A stretch of 27,370 bases of DNA. Source: Pigoraptor chileana. Taxonomy: Eukaryota; Opisthokonta; Filasterea. This document shows positions 1 to 11,480 of this stretch, one piece after another. Where the stretch lies: positions 1 through 27,370 of the forward strand of contig CALSCR010001475.1 of NCBI GenBank assembly GCA_943704495.1, read 5' to 3'. The notes under the pieces were generated by a model that made no database searches, had not been told where the DNA came from, and saw only the letters and a program-made list of their open reading frames with translations. A program made the translations under genes and the position numbers. Each line of letters begins with the position of its first letter. Positions within the stretch are counted from its first letter, which is position 1.

Positions 1-78
1 TAACCCTAACCCTAACCCTAACCCTAACCCTAACCCTAACCCTAACCCTAACCCTAACCCTAACCCTAACCCTAAACC
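1..78. repeat. Telomeric repeat tract, (TAACCC)n
   Basis: Twelve uninterrupted TAACCC units occupy positions 1-72, followed by one variant unit (TAAACC). The C-rich strand reads 5' to 3' inward, as expected at the left end of a chromosome carrying TTAGGG telomeres. The tract begins at base 1, so the contig reaches the chromosome end or very near it. It is followed by a short AT-rich stretch (about 79-100). Confidence 0.97.
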
Positions 79-1367
79 ATATATATAGTATATTATATGG
101 TAAATGACTTTCACTAGGCAAGGCGCTGACACCCAATCGCCCATAGTTTAGATCACAGATGACGTTTTGTCACGAAGTTGCAGAAATCTGTCATGAGACT
201 CTAATCGGCCCGACATGAACACATTGTAGCGTCGATGAATCATGTGTTTAATTATGATATTTTCAAATATAAGACAGTAATATTTTGGAATTCATATTTC
301 ATGGAGACATTCTTTCAATCCGAGTGGAATCCACTTCGGTCAAGGCGCGGCAGACAGCGACGGCATCTCGGACCTGGGTCACGTCACTATGACACTCCGT
401 GATCACCGTGTTTGGCGGGAGCAAGGAATATGATGACAAGCCGGTTTTCATTTTGTCCGCTACCGAAACATTGTCGTTCATCCACAAATTGTGCGAAATC
501 AAATCCCGCTTCAAATAAATGTGCCACGATCAAATGTGGAGCTCCCGCCATTTATTTGTGCACCACTGACGGCGATTCCAGCAGTGAGCCTAATAATGCT
601 CGGAAGCCGTCGGCGGGCGCAGCCGAGTGCCGGCGGCCCGGCGTTTGCCTGCATCACGACCGCTGACTGGTTGACGGTCACTCGGTCACTGCAGCCAGTC
701 GGCAGCCTCGGCAGCTGTTTGTGTTTCGCCAGCCATGTCGGAGACGTGCATCTGAGCGAGTCAGTCAGCACCGCAGCTCTGACTACGGCCATTCGGCCGG
801 TCTGCCGTCCTCGACCGTCGCGGCTTTCGCTCAGTGTCTGTAATTTATACTGAGTCGCGCGCCGTGACTGTAGATCGGGTACTGCGCCCAGTACCATTGC
901 TGTAGACTGCTACTCTCATGTATGCCGGAAGTGGTATAATAGTGGTCATGATTGCAGCCGCCAGTCGGCACTGTGACGGCAACTGTGAGTATCAGATAAC
1001 AAGTGTGAAATTCAAAAAATGCATTCTCAGGCTACCTTCCGTAATCATGATAGCCGGCGTGAAGGTCTTGCGGCGGCGGCCCGGCGGCGGCCTAACTGAT
1101 TGGAGAAGATATGTGGCCGGGGCACAGCCGTATGGCTGTCGGAGCAGCCGCCAGTGTGCCTCTGAAACTGGCTGAGCTGCCGTGCCGGTGCACGAGTCGG
1201 CCATCGGATCTAACCGGCATGATCGGGTACTCATTGTGTTGCCGAAGTATTTGAGTTTCACACACACACAAAATGGCAGGTCACGTGCAGTTCATTCACA
1301 CAATGGCATAACATGTTACCTATCGTTCGCGATTGCGTCAGGTCTTCCAGACCTCTAAAGAAGACAT
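79..1367. other. Subtelomeric stretch with no supported gene
   Basis: No open frame here carries a recognisable domain, signal peptide or consistent splice pattern, and overlapping frames on both strands look equally random. After the AT-rich start, the stretch from about 400 to 1200 is GC-rich. A short CA run lies at 1259-1270. I see no tandem array and no transposon ends. Confidence 0.6.
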
Positions 1368-2761
1368 TCACAACTCCCCGCACGATGACTTTGATACTGA
1401 CTCGGCTGTGAATGACGGAAAGGCGCACATATCCATAGTCGATGCTCAGTGACTCACCTGTTGTAAACGTTGTTCTGGGCCTGCGGGAGACAGCGGACGA
1501 GCCCCTTCACTTCTGACGGGCACGTGTAGACGCTGTTCCACACGAGCAGGATCGCTTACACGTAATCCGACCTAAGCATGTGGTTTGCTATGAGAGCGAG
1601 GTTGTCGACAGTGAATCGCGACGTGTCATCGACGGGGCGGTCGTCGAGATCCGTGACGACCACGACGTCGCACACCTCACGAACGACCTCCTCCGACATT
1701 GGAGGGGCTGCGCTGCGATATGCCGGATAATATTTTCGCCAAATCTCCGAGTAGTAGCCTTCGCTGCACATCCACGGCTTGAACTGTCCGTTCCAGTGGA
1801 GAACCGCGCTATTGGACACCGTGTGTGGAGAAACGGTGACGGGTCCAGTTTCGTCGTGGAGCCCGGCGATGTCCATCGTGTTCCAGCACTTGTCGAGAAC
1901 CTTGTAGTTGCGATCGAAAACAAGGTTGAACGGCGGCTGCGACCCTAGCTTGTATAGCTTTTTCTCGTTGTTCAGGCGCGTCCACTCGAAGAGCTGCGCC
2001 GTATAATTCGAGCGCCGCCACAATCTCATGTCGTACACGAGCACTCCATTGTTGAGGCTGCATTGCAACGGGTTGCAACCGGCGAGCTCTGGCTTTCGCA
2101 CGTCCATTTGCTTCCCGAAGAGCGCCCCGTCGCGACACAGCCGCGCAGCGGCAATGGGGTGGCCCTCGAGGTCCATATTGTACAGCGGCGCGATGTCGTT
2201 CTTCACAAGCACATCCTGGTCGAGGTAGACGATGCGTTCTAGCGTCGGGAAGAGCGTTGGCAGGACTTAGCGCGCAAAGACGATGGGTCTACCAAGAGCG
2301 GATGCTCTGTAGGATGCCCAAACCATTGCGGGGGGGGAAAGTTGCACATCAATGGTGAAAAAGTCAAACGACGCGTGCGGGAATAGGTTGCGCAGCATGT
2401 CCCGTAAAGTTGCACTGCCGACTTCGCATGACGACGTAGAACACCAGGTCGCGGGGGCGGGAGCAGTGAAGTATGGTCGAGTTGATAAGGGCGACGGCTC
2501 CGACAGAATAGTTCTCGTCGAACGTTAAGCACACGAAAATCTTCGAACCCGCCGGCGTGGACGAAGCCGCATCGGGTTTGTTCTGTGTACTTGTAGGCCC
2601 GACACGGCGTCCCAGAAGTTAGTTTGTCGAGATTCCAGCGCTGATCCGAGGTCGTGTGGCGATGGAAAGTCGAATATAGCGAAGCATATCGCCCCTGCCA
2701 CTATCAAAAAGACAATTAGCGAGCGAAGCCTCCGCGGCAGGAGGTCAACGCGAAACCTCAT
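1368..2761 (-). pseudogene. GT8-type glycosyltransferase, type II membrane protein, frame interrupted
   Basis: Probable Golgi or ER glycosyltransferase of the GT8 fold. The ATG at 2761 opens a basic N-terminus and a membrane anchor (RSLIVFLIVAGAICFAIF), followed by a short stem. Then come GT8 hallmarks: KIFVCLTFDENYSVGAVAL (about 2543-2485), LRNLFPHASFDFFTI, the metal-binding region ERIVYLDQDVLVKND (about 2242-2200), and NNGVLVYDMRLWRRSN further on. The ORF runs to a donor after 1560. A 23-nt exon (1458-1480) and a 38-nt terminal exon (1368-1405, TGA) extend it in phase. Oddities: the frame changes between about 2615 and 2560, changes back between 2429 and 2398, and an in-frame TAA (2267-2269) falls just before the DxD region. 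Family assignment is firm. Whether the gene is dead or the sequence contains errors is open; the 3' exons are less certain. Confidence 0.75.
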
Positions 2762-3713
2762 TGTGATTATTCGCGTTTTACCGCATCAATGCGGGGAACG
2801 GCGAGGTTCGGCGCGCGCGTTGACTTCTCCTCAGTTGTCAGGGCCGGACTCCGCCCCGTTCAGCCGCATAATTACAATATAGGCAATAAGCCCCACGCCG
2901 AATTCGCGCTTTTAACTCAATCGTCGCCGCACGCGTGCCGTGGGAGCAGCCTGACGCAGAGACGCCCCGTACGGTGGGTGACTGCCTTGTGTCTGGAATC
3001 TGTTCTGCGCTGGAATCTCGGATCAGCTGATTCACTATAATAGTCGGGAACTGTGATGCAAACCGCGAGGTCACGACCCTTCAACTGCGACGCACGTCTC
3101 TCAGCGTCCCTTGTGGGCAGCTTCTTGTGGGTGACAAGAATGACAAAGTATCGGATTCTTTGAGTGCGAGGCTGTCGAGAATTCAAAGTGCCAGTGGTCC
3201 GGAGCATCTGTCAAACTCGTCAACGTCAAGCAGTCCCCCTTGTGACGATTTATAAATACCTTTTTTTATTAAGTTTAATTTTGAGTTTTCCTCATACACA
3301 TTTCATAGATTATTCGGTTTTCGAAAATTGACTTCACCGCAAAGAGGGCTTGTCAACGCTTGGTGACATTCGCTGTCACGTGCCGCCGCTCACTCAAAAA
3401 TTTATATCGCGGGCTACCCGATACGTAAGGTCACGTGCTAGTCCGACGGTACCGCGGACTTAAAGCTGAAGCATAAGACAGGAGCCCGAGTCAGTGTTTG
3501 TGGCGAACTATCGAACTTTTTTTCGGGATGGTCGTTTTGTCCGCCAGTTGACTCTCACACTGCAGTGCATGTCCCTTGCCGGCCCGGCAGTTTCACTGAG
3601 TCAACTGTTTGGCCCGGAAGGCCCACCAACGTGCCGGGTTGAGACAAACTACGTAAACACCCGTGTGAAACGTAAGCGCCCGGGCAACGGAAGTCTGAAG
3701 CGCACGCCGTGGA
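2762..3713. promoter_or_regulatory. Divergent intergenic region between the GT8 and O-fucosyltransferase-like genes
   Basis: This is about 950 bases between two divergently transcribed genes, so both promoters should lie here. An AT-rich core near 3246-3290 contains TTTATAAATA, which could act as a TATA-type element. Another AATTTATAT lies near 3399. No gene is supported; a plus-strand frame from 3494 overlaps the true start in another frame and has no domain. Promoter function is inferred from gene orientation only. Confidence 0.4.
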
Positions 3714-6700
3714 ATGGAACTGGCAGTGGGATGGAGGTCGCTTCCACGTCGACGGCTGATCGTGCTCGGCGCTACTGGCACGCTGCTTATCGTCTGCGCC
3801 CTCCTTAACGTGCTCATTTTTGGCTATACATCCCTCGTTGGCGAGGCCGGCGGTTGGCGGGAGGCCTCAATTTCCTCATTGGATTCACTTTCGACGGCGG
3901 ATAGGGCTTACGCCGCCGGTGGCGACGGCGTTCAGTTTGATCGGAACAGACTGCGTAACGATGCCGCAATTGCGGGCCAGCGTCCGCTCCGTGGAAATGC
4001 GAACTTGAAGATGATCAAAAAAGCAGAGGAGCATCCAGCGGTTGCTCAGTGACAATATTGATGCCGGCAGTCGGGCGTCGCGAGGTAGCCGCTGGAATAC
4101 ACGGGCGCCAAATGCCTTCAGCGCAGCGCCCTTGGAGGGCGTCAGCAACGCAGTTGTAGTACGCCCGACTGTCGCCCCCCCTCACGCGCGCTCGACTTGG
4201 TCGTCCTCGTCGTCAGCATCAGTCGAGACCTCGACTCCGACCACTGAGACGCGCGCCAAAGCGCTGTCCAGAACCCCACTGGCTGTCCGAGTCACATCTG
4301 CAACAGCGACGACTGAGAAGGTATCCCGGTCGAGTCAAGCGGACGACAGCATTGTTGTCTCCGACGAGGGCTCAGTGCCCGTACTCGAGTCGGACCATGA
4401 CTTGGACGTGAACGAGAAGTTTCTCATTGCTGACATATGTAGTGGTGGCCAAACGAACCAGCTGATGTCGCTGGCCGCCGCGGTCAATGTTGCATGGGCG
4501 CTCGGTCGGTCCCTCGTCGAGCCCGTCCTATGCAATTCCTATAAGCTTTCGGAGGGGAAAGGCGCCGTGGATCCTGTCGCACGACTTTTTGACGTTGACG
4601 TCATGGCGCAGTTTTTGGATGGCTGCCATCGACCGACCGCCGAGGCCGACGCACAGAAGCTCAAGCTCAAGGGGTCGCCATGCCGAGTCGTCCCTCTCAA
4701 CGAATTTCTCAACCGCTTTGATCCCAATGCGACATCAGCCTCCGGCGCCGCCGCCCTGGTGACGCTGGGACGCGCAGTTGACTGGCCACTCCCTTGCGTG
4801 TGCCTCGAAAATAAGTACGGCATTCCCCTTCCAATTTTCTCGTCGCCAAACCGAGCCGAATCATTCGTCTACGACATCATGCGAGTTCGCTGCGCCAGCT
4901 TGACGGTCGTCCCTGGAAAGGTAGAATATATCGGCACGAACAATGTGACGGTGAGTGCCCTGAGGCGCGCGATACTCTTGAGTTGATTGTACTATAGTAG
5001 TGTCGTAACCGTCGGCGGTTCCTAATTTTACTCATCCGGCAGTCGTGTCACCGATTGCAGTCGCAACTGAACAAAACTGAGGGCGTTTTCTCATTTGACG
5101 CGTCAGCATAATAATTTAAACGCTCAACTGTTACAAATTGATAACGGCCCTAGCACACGGTCCAGTCGATGCATCACTACTGGGAGATGGACGGGGTTCC
5201 AAATGATGGGGCTCTCCGCGCATTACGCCTTAACATTACAAAGATTCGGCAATTGGCAGCTCCCCACGCGGCGCTGCCAGTTCACCGCAGCCCCATCGTC
5301 GCCGTATCCGGTCTCTTTCGATTGAGAGTGGTGTCGTCGGGGTCCGACGGCGACTGGTCGGACTTCGGTCGAATGAAAGTGGGTGACCTGCGCCCTGTGA
5401 ATCGCCTCATTGACATCGCAAGGTCATTTGCGCAGGAAATGTCACCGTGAGTTTTGCAGATTCAACTGAATTCTTTTGGAACAGTCTATTGAGTGTTACC
5501 AACTGCGTCACACACTGGCGTCAAGGTAGTGCAAGTCACTTGGAAACGTGTGTCAACTGAATGCCATTGAATGTTCACTTTACCTACCGCCACCGGCAGC
5601 CGGAGCGTCACATAGAGTCATGATCACACCAATTGCGATGTCATGGCTAACCTTCTAATCCTTGTCAACGGTCCACGCTTGTAATATGACTCCCAGGTAT
5701 CTCTCCGTCCACGCTCGGCTTGGTGACTTCCACAAGTATTGCCAGGATAAATTCAAGTTGTTGGGCCGCGAAATCGTCTGTGGAATGGACATATCAAAGG
5801 CACCGCACGTTATTGCGTCGGTCATTGCACGAAGCAATATTACAACAGTGGTAGCGGCCACAAATGGCAACGAGACGGAGATTCATACATTCGAAACAGG
5901 AATCAAAGGTACGTTCTGTCACGTACACCGTAATCATGGACAGATGTCATGCACTGCATTCTTTCGGCGTGTCATCATGATGGCAGCCACCGTCGTACTG
6001 TAACCGCTGTGTCAATTTCGTCCGTTAGACAATTATATTTCTACTATATTTATTTCACGATCTGCCCAGTATTACGGACGTGTAAAGTATTAAGAAAATG
6101 TTCCGGCAGACGAGTTCTGTAATGCCGGCTGCCGGAAAGTAACCTGCCAGCGGCGCGTAGATGTAGCATCACGGCAGATCACGGCAGTGGCACTTGCATG
6201 CGTCAGACTCAGTCGGTATATTTCATTATTATAATTGTGCAATAATTTATTTGCGTCACGCAATTATGACCCACATGTATTGATTGTACTATGCTGCCAG
6301 TGGTCACTGCATTACTCTCTGTTGTATTCAAAATCTCTAATAAATACAGTATCCGCATGACACTGCAGCACTAACGCAACCGCTGGCGACAAGGGTCCTC
6401 ATACTGGAGGAGGCAATACCGCTGCACGTCGCCAGCAGGAACCTGACCGCGTTGGATGATACCGAGCTCCTGCTTGTCGAGAAGCTGGTCCTTGGCTGTG
6501 GCAAGGTCAGTACTGTATAATTTGGGGTCTGCCTTGACGGCGCCGGCCGTCACTCTGTGACATTGCGGCCGACGCTGAATAATTTTGTGATCTTCCGTCT
6601 GTTGTTTCCCAGTGTTTACTGCTTAGTATTTCTCGACACCGTGTTACTGGCTTGTATAACGATTGGAACACACGTGACCTGCGGTGGTACTCTACCAAAC

Positions 6701-6933
6701 AAACGGACTAACAGACGCCGCACAGTACTAATAATCTAGTGTAATAGCCAAGTATGGTGAGATTCGTAACAGAATCGTTACTGAACTGCTGTTGCATTGC
6801 ACTGTCGCGGGCCATGCAGACGTTCTTCTGGTCGTACGGGTCGACCTTCTCAGAGAATGCCATCACTATGCGACAATTCATGGGATGCCGTGCCACAATG
6901 ACCACTCCATTGCCGGGTATGTCGCCCGAATGA
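3714..6933 (+). CDS. Protein O-fucosyltransferase-like type II membrane protein (5 exons)
   Basis: Probable GDP-fucose-dependent glycosyltransferase of the O-fucosyltransferase superfamily, acting in the secretory pathway. Exons: 3714-4950, 5154-5446, 5697-5908, 6369-6505, 6820-6933 (TGA); all introns are GT-AG and phases agree. The N-terminus has a membrane anchor (LIVLGATGTLLIVCALLNV), then a Ser/Thr-rich stem of about 120 residues. The catalytic region begins at DICSGGQTNQLMSLAAAVN, matching the N-terminal nucleotide-sugar motif of the family. It continues through HHYWEMDG, the key YLSVHARLGDFHKYC (Arg and Asp of the HxRxGD-type motif), and a C-terminal FWSYGSTFSEN, like the family's SSFS element. 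The exon sum is 1993 nt, one more than a multiple of three. The frame slips at the A6 run near 4017-4022, consistent with a single-base indel there. An alternative donor (GTATGT at 6917) could add a further exon. Confidence 0.8.
5909..6368 (+). other. Intron 3 of the O-fucosyltransferase-like gene with an inverted repeat
   Basis: This 460-nt intron has a GTACGT donor and a CACTGCAG acceptor. It contains the inverted repeat TTCCGGCAG (6101-6109) / CTGCCGGAA (6129-6137), perfect 9-base arms with a 19-base loop. No ORF or RNA gene is evident. The hairpin is too short to name as a specific element. Confidence 0.5.
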
Positions 6934-7561
6934 GGTGGCCACCTTAACTGTAGTAGCCATCCCGACTTCCGTCCATAATATAATTGTACAGGACTGACCG
7001 ATTCAGTGTTGTCAGTCTCACGAGTGCTCGTTCAATACATCTTCAGACTAAGCAGTTCAGAAGGCGAGACAGGTACACGCATTTTGCGCCACGCACGGCA
7101 CGTTCTAGCTCGCTCATGATTTCAAAGCGCAGCACAAGATCTCCACATCCGTTACAACCGTATTGTAGGCGCCGCCCGTGAATACCTTTGTACCTCCTCT
7201 CGCGACGACGTATCTGCTGCTCATGTGCCGACCTATCGCTGCCCGGGCGACCCGGCTGAGTCCTGACTTTTCAGCTCGCTTCGAGCGCGCAAGCAAGCCG
7301 GTATTTGATCCACACTATTCGTGCTCCAGGAGCATGCTGCCTCGCCTTCTGTTTTCGTTGGGCTGCGTGAGTATTTCAATGTTCTTGACGTAGGAGGACC
7401 GTCCACACACGCGTACGCTGGGCGAGACGCTCCGCTATTGTATGGCCACGTCATGATGACACGCAGGGATCGTATATGGACGCTATTCGCACGAGACCTA
7501 TGATTACTGTTTGCGGTCATCTCACAAGGTTCACTTTTCATTCATTCGTTGCAGAGCATGC
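6934..7561. other. Gap between convergent genes, no firm gene
   Basis: About 630 bases lie between the plus-strand O-fucosyltransferase-like gene and the minus-strand esterase-like gene, which converge. Frames on both strands are open for 60-100 codons (for example around 7100-7390) but show no domain and no consistent splice pairing. A plus-strand GTGAGT near 7366 could be a donor of an unseen 3' exon of the fucosyltransferase gene. I cannot support it. Confidence 0.4.
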
Positions 7562-9519
7562 TCAACAGCGCCAGGTTCGATTCGCTCCCAACGAGCTGCT
7601 GTCGCGCGGGTTCCGCGGTCCAAAGTGGGGAGAATTGATATACTTGTCTCGCCTTCCGATACTTATTGCGAAGGTGTCATGAACGAGCATCCCGGGGACT
7701 TTCTCTCTTATCTTTCCGACCAGTCGGCGGTTGATGTTGCGATCCTTGTCACCCTAATAGTTCCAGCAGATCCAGACTGGAGGCGCTCGATCACAGCCGG
7801 GATTGTGCTGTAAACGAGTACTTTCGGGGGGTTCTTTGCGGACATAATAATGTCGACCGCAGCCATAACAAGCTCGTCAAAGTGTGCGTCGTTCACGAAC
7901 GGCTGCGATCGAAAAAGGCCGACAACGCGTAACAACAAGTAAGTAACAGAGGGAGAGTTCGGCAACTGTAGGCAACTGCTGACATCCGCCATGCCACGTG
8001 CTGACAATATAGTTCCCGTCTATGAATTTGGGCCGTAGAAATGGTACTGGCACCGCGACGGCAATTCGGTACGATACGCATTAGCGGAAATTCAGTCGGC
8101 GCACAAATGAGAAGGAACGCGTGGCAGCTGACGGCAAGGATTTGGATCCGTAACATACAGCTGAGTGCTACCGCTATTAAATGTTCCCATTGAAACAATG
8201 GGCTGTTTGGGACAAGTCGCAGAATGCAACTGCAGGCCCGGCTGTATCGGCAGTAGCAGTAACCGAGTCAGGTGACGTGTCTGACTAGCGGTCTGCGCAC
8301 GGATAGACTGCAGTGACTGATTCAGCTTCCCGGCCCTGACCATGACAGCTGATGGCACTCACCTGCATTGCGTGTATGCCTTCGCTGAACACGACAACAT
8401 CGTACGCGGGAGAGTCGGCCGAAAGCACTTTCGCTCGCAACGCTTCCAGACCACGGTCTAGTCGCATCATGCGTCGGGCATGAAAGTAGGCGGTGTAATT
8501 GAGTACCTCGTGCTTGCAAGGCTGCGGCAGATTGGGCGGTTCAAGTTGCGGATAAAGCCTGAACGTCATTACGATGTCGAATGTCGTATTGTGCACGGTG
8601 AATGACTTGCACAGTGCATAGAGCTCGGCGCGCGTTGCGTTGCTTTGGAGACCAGGGACGGGAAATGGGCAGGACGCATTGCGGGGCGCACCGCCGCCAA
8701 CGAGCCGTGCACCGAGATCATGGAAGAGATCGCGCATGCGGGAATCCCCAACAAAGAGGAAATTCCGTAGCCGCTTTCTTATCGAGACAGGACGAGATGT
8801 CGGAGCGCTTCAATGCCCGCGAACGGCAGGACGATGGGCACCACACGTAGTTAGGGTCCACCGTCCAAAACGACTCGGACAAGCCGAGCGACGACGAATT
8901 TGTTGTAGCTGTTGTATCATTACTGATCAATCCCGAGGCCGGCGCCGGCGACTGGTATGCGCGGCAGAGGTGAGGGTCCAAGGGGGCCTCCCACCGCGGC
9001 ACATTGGACTATCTGCAATTCGGCGGGAAGATTCGGCGGTCCGGGCGTCCCCACGGTTGTGATCATGCCATTGAACGTCGGCGCCGTCAATTGGCTGTTG
9101 ACGAGGAGCGGAATGAATTGTGTCAGCGGGTGGTGGTAGATGGCGCATCCGGAACTGGACGTGTCCTCCAACGTCAGATTGCCAAGTCGCCGTGTGCAGT
9201 CTGCATCGGGGGTTGCAAAGTGCTCAAAATTGGCAAAGTCGATTCGCACAGAGAAGTTCCACCGGTAATGTGGCGAGACGAGGTCGAGGCCATCGAAGTG
9301 GAAACTGTACGATCCGTTGCAGTTGGCGACGTCGTGCCTATACGATGATACCTGAACGGGCGCCCTGTGTATCAATTGGGGCGTGCGAGTGCAGTCGACG
9401 CAAACCAGGAGACCGAGAACGAGGAAGCCAATGGCGACCGTTGGCGGACACGTGCACAGTGGCGGTCGACAAAGACTCAAACGACCGCGACCAGGCAACC
9501 GGCCCCAAGAGCTCAGCAT
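7562..9519 (-). pseudogene. PC-esterase/NXPE-like SGNH acyl-esterase or transferase, frame interrupted
   Basis: Probable membrane-anchored luminal protein of the PC-esterase/NXPE/CASD1-like SGNH group, which acts on O-acyl groups of glycans; the substrate is unknown. The ATG at 9519 is followed by a hydrophobic anchor (VAIGFLVLGLLVCV), then an ectodomain with several N-glycosylation sites and a Cys-containing lead-in. The hallmark FLFVGDSRMRDLFHD (about 8764-8720) supplies the GDS nucleophile block. A donor after ATGCAG at 8363 joins an acceptor at 7902 in phase. It continues through KVLVYSTIPAV to MLVHDTFAISI and INSPHFGP, which offer Asp and His candidates for the triad, with TGA at 7562-7564. 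The frame changes near 9000, between about 8790 and 8770, and near 7745, none at a usable intron. Fold assignment is reasonably secure from the GDSR block. The gene may be inactive, or the sequence may carry small indels. Confidence 0.65.
7903..8362 (-). other. Intron of the esterase-like gene
   Basis: This 460-nt GT-AG intron (donor GTGAGT ending at 8362, acceptor GATCGCAG at 7903-7910) joins ATG CAG to CCG TTC in phase. I see no nested gene, repeat array or structured RNA in it. Confidence 0.55.
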
Positions 9520-9595
9520 GGACGAACGCCGCCGAGCAATTCGCCTCCAACAGAAATGGAAGCTCATCCCGGAGAGTGGCGTGACGGGCAGAACT

Positions 9596-11480
9596 CTATA
9601 CCGCTTCACCGGACGCCTTCACCGTCTCAATCCCGACGTACCTCCGCAGCATCTTCACCTCCCCCCGTTTGTTAATGTGCTGAACATGGTACAGGCACGG
9701 CCCCCAGAAGCAGTACCCGACGCCCGCATCCGCCTCGCCCTCCTTCGGCGGGTCGTAGTTGTACGCCGTCCCCTGAATCTCATTCCGTGTCCTCCGCGAT
9801 GTCCAGATCAAGACCGAGTACTCACCCACCGCGGCTTTGCAAGGAGATTCTTGACCGTCAGCATCGACCTCTGAAATGGACGCAATGACTCAACTGCCTC
9901 GTATGTCACGTTGTACTTGCGCACGACGTCGCTGCGCACCAACGACGTCTTCCGAAGCTCAAACGTCATCATGAGCATGTGCTCCGTTTCGTTGAAGAGC
10001 TCAATGTCAAAGTTGAGCCGCGTGTCCCACTTCCAGCGAATCTGCCCCTGGACGAACGGCCCCTTCCCGCGCAGGTGCGGCGTTAGTGTCCTGCGCCTCC
10101 TGCTCGAAGAAGATGACCGTACATTTGTAGAGAGAGTTGCGCGCCGCATCCAAACGCCACCCGTCCAGCCCATACCCTTGCTTGCGCAGCCGCTCCTCGC
10201 ACCTGTCCTCCCACGCCTTCTTTCGTGCCAGTAACTCTGCAATCTCCTTGCTCAATTTGGTGGTGTCAAGGTCATCATTCTTTCCGGAGAGCCTCCTTGC
10301 ACAGTCGGATGCGCATGCCATTTGCCTCACACCACGCCTTGGCGACGTGATCAAGCTCGCCTACCGATGCGGCCGGGTCCCTCCACTTTTTGTACTCGTG
10401 CAAAACCTTGTTGACAAACACGCGAATGTCGCCACGGCACTCGTTGGGCTCGCCGCTGTCCTCGCCCAGTATCTCAATGGCATCCTAAGCTTGGCGCTGG
10501 GCTCGGCGGGCAGATTGAACAGGTCAAAGTAGTTGGTGGCAAACTCAACGCCCGTCCAGACTTTCACGTATTCGTGCAGATTGGTCCACGCGCAAAAGTC
10601 TTGGGCCGCAGATTGGCCGATGGGAAGCATGGGAAGGGGTTTCCAAATCGGCGGCAGAACAAATTGGCATATAATATGTGGTGCCCGTCTGCAGGTACTG
10701 ATGTCGGGCAACGCCATGCCACAGTTGACCTCCGAGTATGACAAGCCAACGCGGAGCAGCATTGCAAGGCGTGCGTGGCCAAGGCAGATGGCCGCCACCG
10801 AGACGCTTGGAGACGGCATGAACACGTTCCCGTGGCAACACGAGGTTCAAAGGAACGGTGGCGCCAATGAGAGCCGTGAGGAAACGCGGCGACAACATCA
10901 ACGGGCGCGGCCCCATGGCGGTCAGGGCAAGAGCATCAGGGTCGATTCGTCCGGCATCATCACGCAGTAATCAAGCAGCGTCCCACGGTTGCGGGCAAGG
11001 AGGTGCACAAAACATGCGGCTATATCCCGGGTTGTCCGTCGCCGTCACATCCGGCAGCCTCTGCTTTGCGACGAGATTGTCTTCAACGACCGCGACACGA
11101 AGCAACGAAACGAAAACCCGTCGTCGCCATCGTGTCCCGCGCAATCGCGAAAAAAGTTCCAAGGGGACTGCAAGTCGTGAAATGCGCTCCCGTCCGAGTC
11201 CACGTCAGTGCGTTTCAGAAACTCGACGAGGAGCGCCCGACGCCCGTGCTGGCGACGCCGCAACATCTCGATGATTGGGTTGGTCGCATTCAGCTGTGCA
11301 ACGACGCTTCCGAGGTCAAACATGCCCGTCCCTGGATTGGAGGTGCCGTCGACAGAAAAGCACCCGTAATGACGCTCAACTGACGCTCCGCTGTCGATCC
11401 AATGCCAGTCGGGCAAAGAGGGTGGAACAAACCCTCCGCCCCGGTTGACTGGCTCCAACGGCGGGAAGTATGGGTCCGAG
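9596..11480 (-). pseudogene. Unrecognised large, probably secretory protein; frame interrupted
   Basis: I do not recognise this family. Coding character is strong along the minus strand from about 11480 to 9596, 77 bases upstream of the esterase-like start. The N-terminal part is acidic with Trp and Cys (LPDWHWIDSGASVERHYG). A middle part includes FCAWTNLHEYVKVWTGVEF and DIRVFVNKVLHEYKKWRDP. A charged, probably helical stretch follows (KEIAELLARKKAWEDRCEER). Then comes a beta-rich part (IRWKWDTRLNFDIELFNETE) and a C-terminal exon with Cys and aromatic residues (GVGYCFWGPCLYHVQHIN), ending in TAG at 9596. A 53-nt intron (9773-9825) joins in phase, giving KPRWGTAYNYDPP. Several Asn-X-Ser/Thr sites and paired Cys suggest a luminal or secreted protein. 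At least five frame changes occur without introns, so it is broken or the sequence contains indels. No signal peptide was found; the first exon may be missing. Confidence 0.5.

Noticed and set aside
3494-3808. Plus-strand open frame overlapping the start of the O-fucosyltransferase-like gene
   Set aside because: It has no domain and overlaps the TM-encoding exon in a different frame. The frame from 3714 carries the membrane anchor and connects to the catalytic exons.
7114-7393. Possible small gene on either strand in the convergent gap
   Set aside because: Both strands are open for similar lengths. There is no domain, no convincing start context and no consistent splice pairing.
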